A stretch of DNA of 11,789 nt from Elusimicrobiota bacterium (GTDB lineage Bacteria; CG03; SLGR01). Numbering within the stretch: the first letter of the stretch is position 1; every line of letters starts with the position of its first letter. Location of the stretch: assembly GCA_012511615.1 (NCBI GenBank), contig JAAZFS010000161.1, positions 1-11,789 on the forward strand. Reading direction: 5' to 3'. Both the position numbers and the translations under genes were made by a program. Shown one piece after another: positions 6,358 to 11,789 of this stretch. Under the pieces are notes generated by a model. The model was not told the DNA's origin, searched no databases, and saw only the letters and a list, made by a program, of their open reading frames with translations.

Positions 6358-7296
6358 ATGCAGAACGAACTTAAAGTTTTTTCGGGAAATTCAAACCCAG
6401 CACTATCCGAGAAAATATGCGAATATCTGGGGATTTCGCTTGGAGAGGCTACGGTGACCCGATTTTCGGATGGTGAATGCCGGATAAAAATCCAAGAAAA
6501 TGTTCGGGGTACGGACTGTTTTGTAATACAATCAACATCTCCGCCTGTAAATCATAACCTCATGGAACTTCTCATAATGATTGATGCTCTTAAGAGAGCT
6601 TCCGCAGCAAGAATTACTGCGGTTATCCCCTATTTTGGTTATTCTAGGCAGGATAGAAAAGATAGTCCCCGAGTTCCCATAACAGCAAAGCTGGTAGCGA
6701 ATATTTTGGAAACTGCCGGTGCCGACAGGGTCCTTGTGATGGATATTCATGCCCGGCAGATACAGGGTTTCTTTGATTGCCCAGTGGATAATATACTGCC
6801 GACTCCCATCTGGATTGATTACATTCATGACAATATAAAAGGCGAGATAACTGTGGTCGCTCCTGATCCCGGCGGGGTTGAGCGAGTGAGGGATCTGGCG
6901 AAAAAGCTCAAGGCTAATATTGCTGTGATTGATAAGAGACGGCCGGAGCCGAATGTAGCCAGAGTCTATTATGTAGTCGGAGATGTTAAAGGAAAGGATG
7001 CCTTTATATTGGATGATATGGCAGATACCGCAGGAACGCTTGTGGCAGTTGCCGAAGCCCTCAAGGAAAAAGGGGCCAAGAAAGTTTATGCAGCAGTGAC
7101 CCATGGTGTTCTTTCCGGCGATGCTATTAAGAAAATAAGGGAGAGCGACTTAGTGGAACTCCTTATGACTGATACAATAATGCTTCCCGATGAGAAGAAA
7201 ATCCCGATAATCAAAAAACTTACGGTTGCCCCATTATTGGGTGAAGCAATCAAAAGGATACACGAAGAGACATCTGTAAGCGTACTATTTATTTGA
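6358..7296 (+). CDS. prs: Ribose-phosphate pyrophosphokinase (PRPP synthetase)
   Basis: Prs transfers pyrophosphate from ATP to ribose 5-phosphate, giving PRPP for purines, pyrimidines, histidine, tryptophan and NAD. The 312-residue product has the usual class I length and motifs: FSDGE (36-40), the ATP-contact region around FGYSRQDRK (93-101), DIHARQIQGFF (129-139) with the metal-binding His131, the DKRRPEPN loop (192-199), and the PRPP-binding DDMADTAGTL (219-228). ATG 6358 is chosen because GGAAGGA (6345-6351) lies 6 bases upstream; an upstream TTG at 6343 would overlap glmU and has no such site. It starts one base after the glmU stop, so the two are tightly coupled, but its own ribosome binding site should allow translation despite the amber codon upstream. 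The gene is intact, and the order with rplY and pth is a known conserved one. Confidence 0.97.
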   Translation: MQNELKVFSGNSNPALSEKICEYLGISLGEATVTRFSDGECRIKIQENVRGTDCFVIQSTSPPVNHNLMELLIMIDALKRASAARITAVIPYFGYSRQDRKDSPRVPITAKLVANILETAGADRVLVMDIHARQIQGFFDCPVDNILPTPIWIDYIHDNIKGEITVVAPDPGGVERVRDLAKKLKANIAVIDKRRPEPNVARVYYVVGDVKGKDAFILDDMADTAGTLVAVAEALKEKGAKKVYAAVTHGVLSGDAIKKIRESDLVELLMTDTIMLPDEKKIPIIKKLTVAPLLGEAIKRIHEETSVSVLFI

Positions 7297-7311
7297 AATA
7301 AGTTAGAAAAA

Positions 7312-7317
7312 TATAAT
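7312..7317 (+). promoter_or_regulatory. Possible internal -10 box before rplY
   Basis: A perfect TATAAT lies in the 46 bp gap between prs and rplY. The hexamer 17 bases upstream (TTATTT, 7289-7294) is a poor -35 and overlaps the prs stop region. A weak internal promoter for rplY is possible, as the Bacillus counterpart ctc has its own promoter. It could equally be chance in AT-rich DNA. Confidence 0.3.
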
Positions 7318-7342
7318 TTGAAATTAAACAGGAGTTGATTAA

Positions 7343-8038
7343 ATGGCTGATGAAGTAAAACTAAGTGCACAAATAAGAAAAGATTTTTCTGGAAGAAGAT
7401 TGAATGAGCTCCGCAGAAGCGGAAGCATACCTGGTATACTCTATGGACCGGATACAGACAATCTCCCCTTATATGTGGATGCCAAGGAATTAAGGCAGGC
7501 CATCTCCACCGATCGTGGGGAGAATGCTCTTATAGGGCTAAAGATTGGAAACAAGAAGGCCGTGATGACGATTATAAGAGAATTGCAGTTCCATCCGGTA
7601 ACCATGCAAATAATCCATGTGGATTTTGTGCAGATAAGAATGACTGAGACTGTCGAGGTGGAGGTCCCCATAGAAGTTGTGGGAGAGGCACCTGGTATCA
7701 AAACCGATGGCGGTGTTTTAGAGCACATTATTCGGAGAATTAGCGTCAGATGTTTGCCCATGGATATACCAGAAAGTCTCACAGTGGATATTTCTGGTTT
7801 AAATGTGGACGATTATATACAGGTGAAAGATATTAAAGTTGTCGGTGATATTGAAATACTTGATGATCCTGAGTTAATTGTTATGACTTTGAGTGCTCCA
7901 ACAGAGCTTAAAGAACCTGAAGAAGCCGACGAAGTTGCTGAACCGTCTATTGTAGGTGAAGAAGTCGACGAAGATAGGGAAGAGGCAGAAGCTGCTGAAG
8001 AGGAAGTTTCAGGGGAAACAGAAGATTCGAAGGAGTAG
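7343..8038 (+). CDS. rplY: Large-subunit ribosomal protein L25 (TL5/CTC type)
   Basis: L25 of the two-domain TL5/CTC type binds 5S rRNA in the 50S subunit. The N-terminal domain (about 1-95) shows LRRSGSIPGILYG (23-35) and FHPVTMQIIHVDF (83-95), the family signature for the 5S-binding beta barrel. The C-terminal beta domain (about 97-187) begins with the alternating VEVEVPIEVVGEAPG (104-118). A tail of about 45 residues follows (188-231), made largely of Glu, Asp and Ala, making the protein longer (231 residues) than many CTC proteins. The start is supported by AGGAG at 7330-7334, 8 bases before ATG. It sits between prs and pth as in Bacillus, and its stop TAG is only three bases from the pth start. 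The role of the acidic tail is unknown. Confidence 0.95.
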   Translation: MADEVKLSAQIRKDFSGRRLNELRRSGSIPGILYGPDTDNLPLYVDAKELRQAISTDRGENALIGLKIGNKKAVMTIIRELQFHPVTMQIIHVDFVQIRMTETVEVEVPIEVVGEAPGIKTDGGVLEHIIRRISVRCLPMDIPESLTVDISGLNVDDYIQVKDIKVVGDIEILDDPELIVMTLSAPTELKEPEEADEVAEPSIVGEEVDEDREEAEAAEEEVSGETEDSKE

Positions 8039-8041
8039 TGT

Positions 8042-8587
8042 TTGTCCAGGCTCATTATTACCGGACTCGGTAATCCGGGAGCTGACTATGCACTCACAAG
8101 ACATAACCTGGGCTTTATGCTTTTAGATTTAATGGTGGGACCCGAGAATTTCATAAGAAATAATCGGCCACCTCTACTCTCGGCAGAGCTGCCAGGTTTT
8201 ACAGCCTTAAAGCCGATGACATTTATGAATCGCAGTGGTGAGGCAGTCAAGTATATGCTGAAAAAAAAGTCATTAGAACCTGAGGCAATGATGGTAGTCT
8301 GCGATGATTACAATCTTCCTTTGGGAGAAATTCGCTTGAGAAAAAAGGGCTCCGCCGGGGGCCATAATGGTCTTAAATCAATAATAAATCATATCGAAAC
8401 AGAGGACTTCCCTCGTCTAAGAATAGGAATTGGTGGTGAGCATATTCTTGATAAAACAGCATATGTTTTGGGACGCTTCGGAAAAAAGGAACTTGAGGTG
8501 GTCACTGATACACTGATTGGTGCAAAAAATCTTATAGAATGCTATATTGAGATGGGGATTGAAGAGGCAATGAACCGTTATAATTAA
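8042..8587 (+). CDS. pth: Peptidyl-tRNA hydrolase
   Basis: Pth cleaves the ester bond of peptidyl-tRNAs dropped by stalled ribosomes, recycling tRNA. The 181-residue protein is near the usual length. It has LGNPG with Asn11, TRHNLGF with catalytic His21, KPMTFMNRSG with Asn63, CDDYNLPLGEIRLR (87-100, Asp88 at the expected catalytic position), GSAGGHNGLKSI with Asn109, and FPRLRIGIG (123-131). A small oddity is Cys87 where many relatives have His next to the aspartate. The start is TTG at 8042, supported by AAGGAG at 8030-8035, six bases away; that site overlaps the end of rplY, so the genes are likely translationally coupled. Starting here places the N-terminal strand (SRLIITGLGNPG) correctly. 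Confidence 0.96.
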   Translation: MSRLIITGLGNPGADYALTRHNLGFMLLDLMVGPENFIRNNRPPLLSAELPGFTALKPMTFMNRSGEAVKYMLKKKSLEPEAMMVVCDDYNLPLGEIRLRKKGSAGGHNGLKSIINHIETEDFPRLRIGIGGEHILDKTAYVLGRFGKKELEVVTDTLIGAKNLIECYIEMGIEEAMNRYN

Positions 8588-8640
8588 TACGGTCCTTGAA
8601 TTAGCCAGGAAAAATTAGGGTAAAAAGGGAGGATTGAGAC

Positions 8641-10689
8641 ATGTTTGCAATCGGAGGAGAAATTAGTTCGCTTTGGGTAGCGCTCGGAAGCGGTATCTTA
8701 GCGATGTTGTTCGTCTGGATTACGGCAAGAGGAGTTCTCAGGGCTGATCCTGGATCGCAGAAGATGCGCTCTATATCCAGGTTAATACAAGAAGGCGCAA
8801 TGACTTTTCTTAAAAGAGAATATACTTGGATAGGGGTTTTCGTATTAATCCTTGCAGTGATTATTTTCTTTTTAATTGCAAAATTAACCGCCTTAGCCTT
8901 TGTAGCTGGAGCCGTTTGTTCGATACTTGCTGGATATATTGGAATGAAGGTAGCGACTTCCGCCAATGCTCGTACAGCTCAGGCATGTTCCAGAAGTGTT
9001 TCAGAAGGCTTAGACGTTGCTTTTCCAGGCGGAGCCGTAATGGGCTTGAGCGTAGTTGGTCTTGGTATGGTAGGACTTGTATCTGTCTATCTTTTACTAA
9101 TCAAGATTGGCTCACTAACTCTTGAACTTAATGCCAGCCTTATTCAGGCGACTCAGCTGATTATGGGTTTTAGTATGGGGGCCTCCTTAGTAGCTCTCTT
9201 TGCTCGGGTGGGCGGTGGTATTTATACCAAGGCTGCAGATGTTGGAGCTGACCTTGTAGGAAAAGTTGAGGCTGGTATTCCAGAGGACGATCCTAGGAAC
9301 CCGGCTGTAATTGCCGATAATGTGGGTGATAACGTCGGAGATGTAGCTGGAATGGGAGCTGACCTTTTTGAGTCCTACGTTGGAGCTATAATTTCTGCCT
9401 TGGTTCTAGCCTTTGCGGCGGGTAATTCGCAAGGAGCTATGCTTGCTTTTCTTCTTTCAGGATGGGGCATAGTAGCATCAATTATAGGAGTTATGTTTGT
9501 AAGGGCTGATACTTCAGACCCACAGAAAGCATTGAGAGTCGGTATGATTTCATCATCAGGCTTTCTTCTTATAGGTGCTTTCTTCCTGTCTAAGTACTGG
9601 TATGTTGACTTCACTCCCTTTTGGGCTGTTCTTGTCGGTCTCATAGCGGGACTTGTTGTTGGATACACTGCCGAGTATTTTACTTCAGGTAAATCCGTCC
9701 ACAAGATAGCTGAAGCATCAAAAACTGGTCCGGCTACAAATATCATAGCTGGAATGGCTACGGGAATGTTTTCCACGGCTGTACCGCTTTTGGTAATTTC
9801 AATAGCAATCGTGGTAGCCTACTATACTTCCGGAAGCGATGTCTACGGAATAGCGCTGGCTGCTATTGGAATGCTTTCAATCACCGGAATGACTGTAGCA
9901 GTGGATGCTTATGGCCCAATTGCAGATAATGCAGCCGGTATTGCCGAGATGGCTGATATGGGAGAAGATGTGAGAGCGCGCGCCGAGGCACTTGATGCAG
10001 TAGGAAATACTACCGCAGCTGTCGGTAAGGGTTTTGCTATTGGAAGCGCGGCCCTAACTGCTCTGGCTCTTTTTGTAGCATACGCGGCAACGGCGGGTGT
10101 TGTAGATATCGATATTTTTGACCCGCGGGTTGTGGCAGGAATGTTCCTTGGAGGAGTTGTTCCCTTTGTGTTTTCTGCAGCCACAATGAATGCAGTAGGC
10201 CGGGCGGCTTACATGGTGGTAGAGGAAGTCCGCAGGCAGTTTAGAGATATTAAAGGACTTATGGAGGGTGAAGTTGAGCCCGATTCAGATAGATGCGTGG
10301 ATATAACAACACGCGGTGCCCTGAAAGAAATGCTCTTGCCTGGCCTTATGGCGGTGGTTTTACCGATTCTCGTGGGGGCTTTTCTGGGTATGGAAGCACT
10401 CGGAGGTTTCCTAGCCGGTAGTTTGATATCCGGTGTACCGCTGGCCCTCTTTCTTTCGAACGCAGGTGGAGCCTGGGATAATGCGAAAAAATGGGTCGAG
10501 GAGGGTAACCTGGGTGGTAAGGGATCGGATGTGCACCATGCAACGGTGATTGGTGATACAGTAGGTGATCCTTTTAAGGACACTTCCGGACCTTCACTTA
10601 ACATACTTTTAAAGCTTATGGCGGTTGTTGCCTTGGAATTCAGCGGCCTGATTAAAAGTATGCACTATTTTCTTTATAGTATCTTCTGA
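8641..10689 (+). CDS. hppA: Membrane-bound ion-pumping pyrophosphatase, K+-dependent type
   Basis: HppA hydrolyses pyrophosphate at the cytoplasmic face and pumps H+ or Na+ out of the cytoplasm. The 682-residue protein is full length with many hydrophobic helices; the family has about 16. Key motifs are DVGADLVGKVE (200-210), the PPi/Mg2+-binding segment 215-234 with EDDPRNP and the repeated DNVGD, GPIADNAAGIAEM (425-437), and VIGDTVGDPFKDTSGPSLN (636-654). At GNTTAAVGKG (455-464) residue 459 is Ala, where K+-independent enzymes have Lys, so K+ dependence is predicted. Glu244 in LFESYVG occupies the position used by Na+-pumping members, while plant-type H+ pumps have it one turn later. Ion choice therefore leans to Na+ but is not proven. 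GGGAGG at 8627-8632 precedes the ATG. It follows pth by 53 bp and may share the operon. It removes PPi made by GlmU and other biosynthesis. Confidence 0.96.
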   Translation: MFAIGGEISSLWVALGSGILAMLFVWITARGVLRADPGSQKMRSISRLIQEGAMTFLKREYTWIGVFVLILAVIIFFLIAKLTALAFVAGAVCSILAGYIGMKVATSANARTAQACSRSVSEGLDVAFPGGAVMGLSVVGLGMVGLVSVYLLLIKIGSLTLELNASLIQATQLIMGFSMGASLVALFARVGGGIYTKAADVGADLVGKVEAGIPEDDPRNPAVIADNVGDNVGDVAGMGADLFESYVGAIISALVLAFAAGNSQGAMLAFLLSGWGIVASIIGVMFVRADTSDPQKALRVGMISSSGFLLIGAFFLSKYWYVDFTPFWAVLVGLIAGLVVGYTAEYFTSGKSVHKIAEASKTGPATNIIAGMATGMFSTAVPLLVISIAIVVAYYTSGSDVYGIALAAIGMLSITGMTVAVDAYGPIADNAAGIAEMADMGEDVRARAEALDAVGNTTAAVGKGFAIGSAALTALALFVAYAATAGVVDIDIFDPRVVAGMFLGGVVPFVFSAATMNAVGRAAYMVVEEVRRQFRDIKGLMEGEVEPDSDRCVDITTRGALKEMLLPGLMAVVLPILVGAFLGMEALGGFLAGSLISGVPLALFLSNAGGAWDNAKKWVEEGNLGGKGSDVHHATVIGDTVGDPFKDTSGPSLNILLKLMAVVALEFSGLIKSMHYFLYSIF

Positions 10690-10717
10690 TATTTAGAAGT
10701 TAAATAGAGGATTAATT

Positions 10718-10761
10718 AAAGCCCCCGTAGGGTGGAATATAGTTCTGCCCGCGGGGGTTTT
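10718..10761 (+). terminator. Rho-independent terminator after hppA
   Basis: AAAGCCCCCG (10718-10727) pairs with CGGGGGTTTT (10752-10761), with one G-U pair, and the 3' arm ends in a short T-run. Inside, GGG (10730-10732) can pair with CCC (10748-10750), leaving a loop of about 15 bases. It lies 28 bases after the hppA stop and closes the glmU-to-hppA transcription unit. Confidence 0.85.
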
Positions 10762-10766
10762 GATGT

Positions 10767-10795
10767 TTGCAGAAAAAAGAAGATTTTTGTATAAT
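10767..10795 (+). promoter_or_regulatory. Sigma70-type promoter of the rpsF-ssb-rpsR operon
   Basis: TTGCAG (10767-10772), a 17-base spacer and a perfect TATAAT (10790-10795) form a strong predicted promoter. It begins six bases after the hppA terminator. Transcription would start near 10802, leaving a leader of about 70 bases before rpsF. Confidence 0.78.
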
Positions 10796-10801
10796 TCGCG
10801 T

Positions 10802-10871
10802 ATGAAAAGCCTTTGCCCCGGGATAAGGGGCCCTAAGGCAGAAGAACTTAGGACCGGAAAGGAGAAAAATA
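10802..10871 (+). promoter_or_regulatory. Structured rpsF leader, candidate S6:S18 autoregulatory element
   Basis: The leader folds well. GCCCC (10815-10819) pairs with GGGGC (10827-10831), and around it GCCTT (10809-10813) pairs with AAGGC (10835-10839). A competing hairpin joins CCTAAG (10832-10837) with CTTAGG (10847-10852); the two cannot form together because they share 10835-10837. CCGG at 10818-10821 and ACCGG at 10853-10857 could also pair with each other. The rpsF leaders of many bacteria carry an RNA that binds the S6:S18 complex through an exposed CCG and represses translation. This leader has the right place and a CCG just before the AAAGGAG ribosome binding site (10858-10864). 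The match to the known consensus was not computed. Confidence 0.5.
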
Positions 10872-11165
10872 ATGCCGACCTATGAAACCGTATTTGCGGT
10901 GCCAGCCGCGCTCTCTGAAGAAGAAAGAGCGCAAAGTCTCAGTGATGTTGAAGGAATGATTGCGGAAACCGGAGGAGTGGTTTCTTCAAATGAGGAAATG
11001 GGAGAAAAAAGACTGGCCTATCCTGTGAAAAAACACGAGGTAGCCTACTATTATCTCATCAATTTCGAAAGCCCTTCCTCGTCCATAGAAAAACTTACAA
11101 GGTTTTATCGTCATAGTAGTGATGTATATATAAGACATATTGTTGTAAGAAAAGACGGGAAGTAA
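10872..11165 (+). CDS. rpsF: Small-subunit ribosomal protein S6
   Basis: S6 forms a complex with S18 and binds the platform of the 30S subunit near helix 22 of 16S rRNA. The 97-residue protein is typical: it opens with YETVFAV (4-10), has the central GEKRLAYPVKKH (44-55) and AYYYLINFE (58-66), and ends in YRHSSDVYIRHIVVRKDGK (79-97). The start has AAAGGAG seven bases upstream. It heads the conserved order rpsF-ssb-rpsR, lies 15 bp before ssb, and is expected to be controlled with S18 through the leader upstream. Confidence 0.97.
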   Translation: MPTYETVFAVPAALSEEERAQSLSDVEGMIAETGGVVSSNEEMGEKRLAYPVKKHEVAYYYLINFESPSSSIEKLTRFYRHSSDVYIRHIVVRKDGK

Positions 11166-11180
11166 ACCCAAGGAGGAACT

Positions 11181-11627
11181 ATGGGAAGCAATGTAAATCT
11201 TGTAATCCTGATGGGAAATCTGACAAGGGATCCCGAGCTCAGACATACGTCTACGGGCCAGGCGGTTACTACTTTAACTGTCGCGGTTAACCGAACATTT
11301 AAAAATTCTAAGACCGGTAATTGGGACAAGGCTGTGGACTTCCTTCCTGTCGTTGTATGGGGGGTCCATGCAGAAAATTGCGAGAAGTACCTATCCAAGG
11401 GGAGCGGAGTATTGGTTGAAGGCCGTCTGTCACAGAGTTCTAGGACTACTCCTGAGGGAGAAATCTGGTCAAAAATAGAGGTTGTTGCCGGTAGAGTGCA
11501 GTTTCTTTCCAGAGCTGCCAGTGGAGGCCAGCCTTCTTACCGGGACGATAGTTCAAGCAAGTCCGAGGAAATTCCGGATTATGATGAGCCGACAGAATTT
11601 GATGACGATGATGATATACCGTTTTAG
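11181..11627 (+). CDS. ssb: Single-stranded DNA-binding protein
   Basis: SSB coats single-stranded DNA during replication and repair and recruits partner proteins by its C-terminal tip. The 148-residue protein has an OB fold (about 1-110) with the family opening NLVILMGNLTRDPELR (6-21), TLTVAVNR (31-38), the strand VDFLPVVVWG (52-61) and SGVLVEGRLS (75-84). A short linker rich in Ser and Gly follows, then an acidic tail ending in DDDDDIPF, the typical partner-binding tip. The start has AGGAGG at 11171-11176, four bases before ATG. Lying between rpsF and rpsR links replication with ribosome production, as in many bacteria. Confidence 0.97.
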   Translation: MGSNVNLVILMGNLTRDPELRHTSTGQAVTTLTVAVNRTFKNSKTGNWDKAVDFLPVVVWGVHAENCEKYLSKGSGVLVEGRLSQSSRTTPEGEIWSKIEVVAGRVQFLSRAASGGQPSYRDDSSSKSEEIPDYDEPTEFDDDDDIPF

Positions 11628-11656
11628 GAATATAAAATAGATTGGAGATACAGACT

Positions 11657-11789
11657 ATGAGAGTCAGAACACGCTGCAAAATATGCAGATACGATAAAGA
11701 GATTGATTATAAGGATTTGGGGCTACTGGAGCGATATATTGACAGAAGAGGAAAGCTTCTTCCCAAGTCGTTTACAGGTACCTGTGCCA
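11657..11789 (+). CDS. rpsR: Small-subunit ribosomal protein S18, N-terminal part (cut by window end)
   Basis: These 44 complete codons match S18: MRVRTRCKICRY, then EIDYKDLGLLERYIDRRGKLLP (15-36) and TGTCA at the end, where relatives continue with KHQR. S18 pairs with S6 on the 30S platform. Cys7, Cys10 and Cys43 fit the zinc-binding form, though the fourth ligand, if present, is beyond the window. GGAG at 11644-11647 lies nine bases before ATG. The ssb stop is 29 bp upstream. Confidence 0.94.
   Translation, partial: MRVRTRCKICRYDKEIDYKDLGLLERYIDRRGKLLPKSFTGTCA

Noticed and set aside
6532..7104. Long reverse-strand open frame opposite prs
   Set aside because: It has no recognisable protein pattern and mirrors a strongly conserved forward gene.
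8596..8626. Promoter for hppA with TTGAAT at 8596-8601
   Set aside because: The nearest -10-like sequence, TAAAAA, is at 19-base spacing and weak.

Overview
The window reads as ordinary chromosomal housekeeping DNA from a bacterium. It is probably a diderm: it carries an exported M23/L,D-transpeptidase murein enzyme and no Gram-positive surface or sporulation genes. No mobile element, phage gene, CRISPR array or tRNA was found. The phylum cannot be fixed by reading alone. All recognisable genes lie on the + strand. TAA, TAG and TGA all end genes here, so the code looks standard.

Left part (1-5432): the end of a thioredoxin-fold protein, then a two-HMA-domain Cu(I) P-type ATPase (copA). Next come a visibly AT-rich island with a small DsrE-like protein, a lone hisF, and an exported protein joining an M23 endopeptidase to a YkuD L,D-transpeptidase. 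These genes are loosely spaced (48-206 bp gaps) and do not form an obvious single pathway.

Middle part (5566-10761): a near-consensus sigma70 promoter precedes glmU(N-terminal half)-prs-rplY-pth, the gene order known from Bacillus (gcaD-prs-ctc-spoVC), followed here by hppA, a membrane pyrophosphatase. The theme is coherent: GlmU and Prs make UDP-GlcNAc and PRPP, GlmU releases PPi, and HppA hydrolyses PPi and stores the energy as an ion gradient. L25 and peptidyl-tRNA hydrolase serve translation. The glmU reading frame has an in-frame TAG at codon 64, yet both sides of it stay conserved. It also lacks the acetyltransferase half. A GC-rich hairpin with a T-run closes the unit.

Right part (10767-end): a second strong promoter starts six bases after the terminator. 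It drives rpsF-ssb-rpsR (S6, SSB, S18, the last cut by the window end). The roughly 70-base leader can fold into alternative hairpins and has a CCGG near the ribosome binding site, a plausible S6:S18 autoregulatory leader.

I see no convincing undescribed multigene system. The best second-look items are the amber-interrupted, half-length glmU, the M23-YkuD fusion, the rpsF leader, and the residues that predict a K+-dependent, possibly Na+-pumping pyrophosphatase.
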